This document shows positions 1-5,480 of a DNA stretch of 5,480 nt, one piece after another. Location: the NCBI GenBank assembly GCA_947505885.1, contig CANNMN010000091.1:1-5480 (forward strand), given 5' to 3'. This stretch comes from Rickettsiales bacterium. Lineage in GTDB: Bacteria > Pseudomonadota > Alphaproteobacteria > Rickettsiales > UBA1997. The notes beneath the pieces were generated by a model. It was given only the letters and a program-made list of their open reading frames with translations, made no database searches and was not told where the DNA came from. The position numbers and the translations under genes are program-made. Position 1 is the first letter of the stretch, and every line of letters starts with the position of its first letter.

Positions 1-179
1 AAGTGTTTAGAAATTTGCGGAACTTCGATTCTTTTTTTGTCACCAGCCAATCTTTGATTCCAAGTAAAAAAATTATTTTGAATTTCATCAATAAATTCTA
101 CCTGCACGGATTCATCAGCCACTAAGACGTGCAGAGTTTCGATTAATACTTCTTGGATTTGTGAATCTAACTTTGACAT
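1..179 (-). CDS. hypothetical protein, 5' part only (cut by window edge)
   Basis: An open frame begins with ATG at 179-177 on the minus strand and runs without a stop to the window edge, giving 59 codons. The start lies inside the last codons of trpD: ATG overlaps the trpD stop by 13 nt, which suggests translational coupling in one transcript. The N-terminus begins MSKLDSQIQEVLIETLHV and is acidic and probably helical, with a more basic stretch near residues 46-50 (GDKKR). No signal peptide or membrane segment is visible. I do not recognise the family. It does not resemble the N-terminus of TrpC (indole-3-glycerol phosphate synthase), the usual next gene after trpD in alphaproteobacteria, nor TrpF. 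That it is a real gene is supported by the overlap, the ATG start and codon use like its neighbours. Its function cannot be inferred from this fragment. Confidence 0.65.
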   Translation of the reverse strand, partial: MSKLDSQIQEVLIETLHVLVADESVQVEFIDEIQNNFFTWNQRLAGDKKRIEVPQISKH

Positions 180-1111
180 TTCTTCAAAATAGAATTTGCC
201 CCGCCGTTATTTATTAATTCGCGCGCTAATGAAATTCCTTCTTCGACATTATTCACGCGTCCTACAAGTTTTAAGGCAAAGGCTGAATTGAGCACGACAA
301 TATCTTGGTAAGCAGATTTTTCACCTTGCAAAAGTGCAATTAATTTTTGCGCATTATGTTTTGGATCGCCCCCACGCAAAGCTTCAAGGGTAACTTTTTT
401 TAGGCCGAATTTTGTTGGATCAATTATTTCTTCGCGGCCACCGCTAAGTAAGTAAGAATTGTCAGTAAGAGTGATTTCGTCCATTCCATCAAAACCGTGA
501 ATGATGAAATTAATAGAATTAAGACAAGCGGCCATTTTTTGCATCACGTCGTAACGCGAAACGCCAATTAGCTGGAAGCGCGTGTTTGCCGGATTGAGTA
601 ACGGTCCAAGAAAATTAAAAATCGTTGGAACGCCAAGAGATTTACGAATCTCAGCAACGTTTTTCATCGCCTCATGGAAGAAAGGGCCAAAGATGAAGGC
701 AAGATTTTTTTCGCGAAGATTTTGCTCGATTTCGGCGACGTTTGGAGAAATTCTTATTCCCAGTTCTGAAAAAATATCCGCCGAACCCGAGAGAGAAGAG
801 ATCGCTTTATTTCCATGCTTCGCTACCGGAATTCCTGCTGCAGCGATTACGAAACAAACCGCAGTTGAAATGTTAAGCGTGTTAAGTTTGTCACCTCCTG
901 TTCCGCAAACATCAATCGCATTTTCTGGAGCAGAAATTTTCTTTGATCTTTTTTTCAATGAAGCAACAGCGCCAATGAAGGCATTGGTTGGAAGGTTTGC
1001 TTCATTTAAATCGAGAAGAAATTTTTTTATCTCTTTTTCGTTAATTTTTAGCTCGACGATTTTGTCAAAAATTTCTTCGAAATTTTGCGAAGTTAGATTT
1101 GTTAAATTCAT
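167..1111 (-). CDS. trpD: anthranilate phosphoribosyltransferase
   Basis: This cytoplasmic enzyme transfers the phosphoribosyl group of PRPP to anthranilate, the second step of the tryptophan branch. The 314-residue product has the family layout: a short helical N-terminal domain (about 1-62), then the alpha/beta domain. Visible motifs are the PRPP loop GTGGD (70-74), N80-IST, KHGNK (98-102, Lys where Arg is usual), SGSAD (108-112), FNFLGPLLNPA (165-175) and GFDGMDE with the metal-binding pair D211-E212. H99, N101, R156 and P170 line up with the anthranilate-site residues His107, Asn109, Arg164 and Pro178 of the Sulfolobus solfataricus enzyme (alignment by eye). The protein is somewhat shorter than the usual 330-345 residues, mostly at the N-terminus. 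The ATG at 1111 is kept because no in-frame upstream start was seen, although no clear Shine-Dalgarno precedes it. It lies 178 bp downstream of trpG and overlaps the next gene. Confidence 0.97.
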   Translation of the reverse strand: MNLTNLTSQNFEEIFDKIVELKINEKEIKKFLLDLNEANLPTNAFIGAVASLKKRSKKISAPENAIDVCGTGGDKLNTLNISTAVCFVIAAAGIPVAKHGNKAISSLSGSADIFSELGIRISPNVAEIEQNLREKNLAFIFGPFFHEAMKNVAEIRKSLGVPTIFNFLGPLLNPANTRFQLIGVSRYDVMQKMAACLNSINFIIHGFDGMDEITLTDNSYLLSGGREEIIDPTKFGLKKVTLEALRGGDPKHNAQKLIALLQGEKSAYQDIVVLNSAFALKLVGRVNNVEEGISLARELINNGGANSILKKCQS

Positions 1112-1289
1112 GTTTTTTATATTTTGTCATTAACACAAAAGCGAGAATCCAAAACAGCGCGCTTAGGAAAGGGTGACTTAATTCTTCTAGATTCAAACTT
1201 TAGCAGGCGGGACTTGCGAAAATTAAAAAATTACGAAACTAAATTGATGAAATTGCGCAGGAATAGCGCGGCAAGATTAGAACTTAGCT
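1112..1289. other. 178-bp spacer between trpG and trpD with weak open frames
   Basis: This gap separates two co-directional minus-strand trp genes that are usually tightly packed. Two short frames cross it and neither is convincing. On the plus strand, a TTG-started 63-codon lysine/arginine-rich frame (1124-1315) runs into the 3' end of trpG. On the minus strand, a TTG-started 43-residue frame (1065-1196) has a hydrophobic stretch (FLSALFWILAFVLM) and a basic tail, but overlaps the start of trpD. Neither has a clear ribosome binding site. There is no strong hairpin with a T-run, so trpG and trpD could still be co-transcribed. Confidence 0.4.
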
Positions 1290-1859
1290 TTAAATCAAAT
1301 CCAAAAAATTCTTAATGATTTGATGACCATATTCCGAAGCCACAGATTCAGGATGAAATTGCACGCCAAAGATTTTTAAATTCTCGTCAGCAATGGCCAT
1401 TATTATTCCGTCTTTTGTTGCCGCGGTGATTTGTAAATTTTTCGGACAAGTTTCTTTTTCAATAATCAATGAGTGGTAACGCGTTGCTTTGAATGGCGAA
1501 GGCAAGCCCTTAAAAAGATTTTTACCTTCATGAAAAATTTCACTGACTTTTCCGTGCATTGGGTAGGTCTTGACGACATTGCCGCCGAAGCTTTGTCCTA
1601 TCGTTTGATGCCCTAAGCAAACACCAAAAATTGGAATAATTCCCTTCAACTTCTCAACCACTTCCAAACAAATTCCTGCTTCATTTGGTGTGCAAGGCCC
1701 AGGAGAAAGCACAATTCCGCGCAGGTTCATTTCTTTAATTTCGTCGATAGAAATTTTGTCGTTACGCTTCACAATTACCTCTTTCGCACCCTCTTGTATC
1801 AAGTAGTGGTAAAGATTATGGGTAAAGCTGTCATAGTTGTCGATGAGAAGAATAGACAT
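1290..1859 (-). CDS. trpG: anthranilate synthase component II (glutamine amidotransferase)
   Basis: This class-I glutamine amidotransferase hydrolyses glutamine and channels ammonia to the TrpE subunit, which converts chorismate to anthranilate. The 189-residue length is typical. Family motifs are the N-terminal LLIDNYDSFTHNL (4-16), the oxyanion-loop SPGPCTPNEAG (52-62), the nucleophile elbow GVCLGHQ with C81, PMHGK (100-104), YHSL (128-131) and the HPES box with H169 and E171 completing the Cys-His-Glu triad. The ATG at 1859 gives the conserved N-terminus directly. No strong Shine-Dalgarno precedes it. It is the first gene of the minus-strand trp block and lies back to back with gyrB. The close relative PabA (aminodeoxychorismate synthase, folate pathway) has the same fold and motifs, and some bacteria use one protein for both. 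Adjacency to trpD favours TrpG. No trpE lies in the window, so its partner must be encoded elsewhere. Confidence 0.93.
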   Translation of the reverse strand: MSILLIDNYDSFTHNLYHYLIQEGAKEVIVKRNDKISIDEIKEMNLRGIVLSPGPCTPNEAGICLEVVEKLKGIIPIFGVCLGHQTIGQSFGGNVVKTYPMHGKVSEIFHEGKNLFKGLPSPFKATRYHSLIIEKETCPKNLQITAATKDGIIMAIADENLKIFGVQFHPESVASEYGHQIIKNFLDLI

Positions 1860-4502
<2,643 letters not shown>

Positions 4503-4707
4503 TTTTGAAGTAAGCAAAAAAACCATTATGGATCAAAGCTTTAGTGGAAATAGTGCAACCAAAAATGGAATTTATCACCACGCAAGAAAGAGACATTCAC
4601 AGCTTTATGCGAGGTTTGCGCTTAGATAAAACAACCAGAGTCAGTAGGAAGATATCTGATTTGGTGTTGACGCAGATTATCTTATAATTATTTATTTTTA
4701 GAATTGA

Positions 4708-4770
4708 TCAAAAGACAGAACTTTATAAAAAAAATAATTTAGATGCTCTCTTTTGAGTTTTTTAATTTTT
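4708..4770 (+). terminator. possible weak terminator: 8-bp inverted repeat followed by T-rich tract
   Basis: TCAAAAGA (4708-4715) and TCTTTTGA (4749-4756) are perfect inverted repeats separated by 33 nt. The second arm is followed by GTTTTTTAATTTTT. The T-rich tail suits intrinsic termination, but the stem is AT-rich with only two G:C pairs and the loop is long, so a strong terminator is unlikely. It lies about 205 bp past gyrB, and no better terminator was seen nearer. Confidence 0.25.
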
Positions 4771-4893
4771 ATTTACCAATTCCAAAACAGATTGGATGAA
4801 CTTCTTTTTATTGCTCTGCGCCCAAGTTAAAACATTATTTTATTAGCCTATTACGAGTTTTTTTAGAAAAATTTAAAAAATATCTGAGTAAGT

Positions 4894-4941
4894 ATTAGCT
4901 AACGCTAATCTTCCTTCGGATTTTAAGTGATACGGAGCGTT
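4894..4941 (+). repeat. two overlapping, mutually exclusive inverted repeats
   Basis: ATTAGC (4894-4899) pairs with GCTAAT (4904-4909) around a TAAC loop. The overlapping AACGCT (4901-4906) pairs perfectly with AGCGTT (4936-4941). Because the two share GCT at 4904-4906, only one stem can form at a time. A further 5-bp hairpin, TCAAG/CTTGA with a TTCT loop, lies at 4973-4986, just before the open frame at 5008. This could be leader-RNA structure or chance in AT-rich DNA. Confidence 0.35.
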
Positions 4942-5007
4942 GAAAGTTATTAATCAAAATTCTTAGTCTAGATCAAGTTCTCTTGAGGTAATTTTTAATA
5001 AATCGAA

Positions 5008-5480
5008 ATGAAAAGGCCCTTTCTTCTGACTAGAGTTCCTACTTCTTCTATTCCTAACGGAGTAGTTTCTCCTAATCCCCCAGGGGGTAGGGGATCCAGA
5101 GATTCATCCGGTGATAGACCTAAGACTAATCCTTCTAGGGGATCTATCTCCGCTGATAGAGGTCCTCCTAGCGGTCCTTCTGTTCGTCCCGGAAGTTTTG
5201 TTGGTCCTATTTCTTCTGCTTCTCCTGACCGAAATTCCCAAACTCCCACTAGGTCTCTTGCTATAAGAAGAGACCTCTTCTCCATTGATAGAAAACCTAG
5301 TTCTGAAGATAGATCTGGATCTCTTAGCGGTCCTGCTCTTCGTCCTCCTCGTCCTCCTGCTCCTAACGGAAGGGAATCAAGAGGAGAATCAAGAGGAGAA
5401 TCAATTGATAGAACTCCTTCTTCAACAACTCCTCGCGACCCTTCTCCTCTTCCCCCTTTTACTCCTCCTGATGGGGGGGG
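5008..5480 (+). CDS. Ser/Pro/Arg/Gly-rich low-complexity protein, 5' part (cut by window edge)
   Basis: The frame from ATG 5008 stays open to the window edge, 157 codons. I do not recognise a family. After a short start (MKRPFLLTRVPTSSIPNG) the product is almost entirely Ser, Pro, Arg and Gly with scattered Asp, so it is predicted to be intrinsically disordered. There is no folded domain, signal peptide or membrane segment. The tetrapeptide S-x-D-R occurs six times (residues 34-37, 48-51, 72-75, 92-95, 99-102, 132-135). RPPRPP (112-117) and ESRGESRGES (123-132) are short tandem repeats. Codons favour T or A in the third position, as expected for an AT-rich host. A GAGG at 4985-4988 is about 19 nt before ATG, too far for a good Shine-Dalgarno. 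The antisense frame is also open from the edge to 4995, so the coding strand is not certain. G+C is much higher than in the adjacent spacer. It may be a real repeat protein, foreign DNA, or an assembly artefact. Confidence 0.4.
   Translation, partial: MKRPFLLTRVPTSSIPNGVVSPNPPGGRGSRDSSGDRPKTNPSRGSISADRGPPSGPSVRPGSFVGPISSASPDRNSQTPTRSLAIRRDLFSIDRKPSSEDRSGSLSGPALRPPRPPAPNGRESRGESRGESIDRTPSSTTPRDPSPLPPFTPPDGG
5341..5358 (+). repeat. 9-bp tandem repeat, two copies
   Basis: CGTCCTCCT occurs twice in direct succession (5341-5349 and 5350-5358) and encodes RPPRPP in the plus-strand frame. It lies inside a larger pair of diverged segments: TAGCGGTCCT at 5169 and 5325, each followed by similar sequence for about 24 bp, 156 bp (52 codons) apart. 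The in-frame spacing suggests old internal duplication. Confidence 0.75.
5374..5403 (+). repeat. 12-bp tandem repeat, 2.5 copies
   Basis: GAATCAAGAGGA is repeated exactly twice and followed by a half copy GAATCA (5374-5385, 5386-5397, 5398-5403). In the plus-strand frame it encodes ESRG ESRG ES. The unit length is a multiple of three, so copy-number change would keep the frame. Confidence 0.85.
5473..5480 (+). repeat. poly-G run at window edge
   Basis: The window ends in eight consecutive G after CCTCCTGAT. The run may continue past the edge. In a coding frame such a tract could slip and act as a phase-variation switch. At the end of an assembled contig it may equally be a sequencing artefact of two-colour chemistry. 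Confidence 0.6.

Larger units (their letters stand above)
4503..5007. other. 505-bp AT-rich intergenic stretch after gyrB
   Basis: No convincing gene is present. A 57-codon frame follows a stop at 4511-4513 and ends with TAA at 4685-4687. Its only ATG (4565) gives 40 residues starting MEFITTQERDIHSFMRG. A different frame gives a 33-residue peptide from ATG 4528. Neither has a ribosome binding site or a recognised family. From about 4690 the sequence is poor in G+C (about 29% in 4741-4980, counted by hand) with many A and T runs, and it holds several inverted repeats listed separately. It could be an ordinary spacer, a decayed gene, or a UTR for whatever begins near 5008. Confidence 0.5.

Noticed and set aside
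582..1133. 183-codon open frame on the plus strand
   Set aside because: It lies wholly antisense to trpD, whose family motifs are unmistakable. Its translation has no recognisable domain and looks like a coding shadow.
1124..1315. 63-codon plus-strand frame between trpD and trpG
   Set aside because: It has a TTG start and no ribosome binding site, overlaps the 3' end of trpG and has no recognised family, so it is mentioned only within the spacer entry.
4528..4629. 33-residue peptide starting MDQSFSGNSATKNG after gyrB
   Set aside because: It is very short, has no Shine-Dalgarno and overlaps another equally weak frame.
5075..5095. Hairpin ATCCCC / GGGGAT with internal CCCCC-A-GGGGG
   Set aside because: It lies within the low-complexity open frame, has no T-run after it, and is likely a by-product of Pro/Gly codons.
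4995..5285. 96-residue minus-strand frame in the 3' island
   Set aside because: It is only part of a longer antisense open frame reaching the window edge. It has no recognised domain, and openness on both strands is explained by the low-complexity composition. It is kept as an observation, not a gene call.

Overview
The window looks like a piece of an AT-rich alphaproteobacterial chromosome. The clearest taxonomic evidence is GyrB, whose TOPRIM region (for example the stretch around [14 protein letters not shown] and ITALGTGIG) reads like alphaproteobacterial GyrB and carries the C-terminal insertion usual in Gram-negative GyrB. The genus cannot be named from the sequence alone. No tRNA, rRNA, CRISPR array or insertion sequence was recognised.

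Positions 1-1859 hold a minus-strand tryptophan block. trpG (glutamine amidotransferase component of anthranilate synthase, 1290-1859) comes first. A 178-bp gap follows, then trpD (anthranilate phosphoribosyltransferase, 167-1111), and then the 5' part of an unrecognised gene (1-179) whose start overlaps the trpD stop by 13 nt. That last gene does not look like trpC, which is the usual neighbour in this lineage. TrpG supplies ammonia to a TrpE encoded elsewhere to make anthranilate, and TrpD joins anthranilate to PRPP.

A 186-bp divergent intergenic region (1860-2045) separates trpG from gyrB on the plus strand (2046-4502). gyrB encodes a complete 818-residue DNA gyrase B subunit. All catalytic motifs are intact, but the TOPRIM EGDSAGG motif reads EGNSAGG. 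The changed residue aligns with E. coli Asp426, a known quinolone-resistance position.

Positions 4503-5007 form a very AT-rich intergenic stretch (about 29% G+C in 4741-4980 by hand count). It holds several inverted repeats and one short open frame, but no convincing gene.

From about 5008 to the window edge the character changes sharply. G+C rises to about 48% (5041-5400), and the sequence becomes a Ser/Pro/Arg/Gly-rich low-complexity open frame. It carries six S-x-D-R tetrapeptides and short tandem repeats, and it ends in a run of eight G. It may be the 5' part of a gene for a disordered repeat protein, a foreign segment, or an assembly-edge artefact. It is the least explained part of the window.
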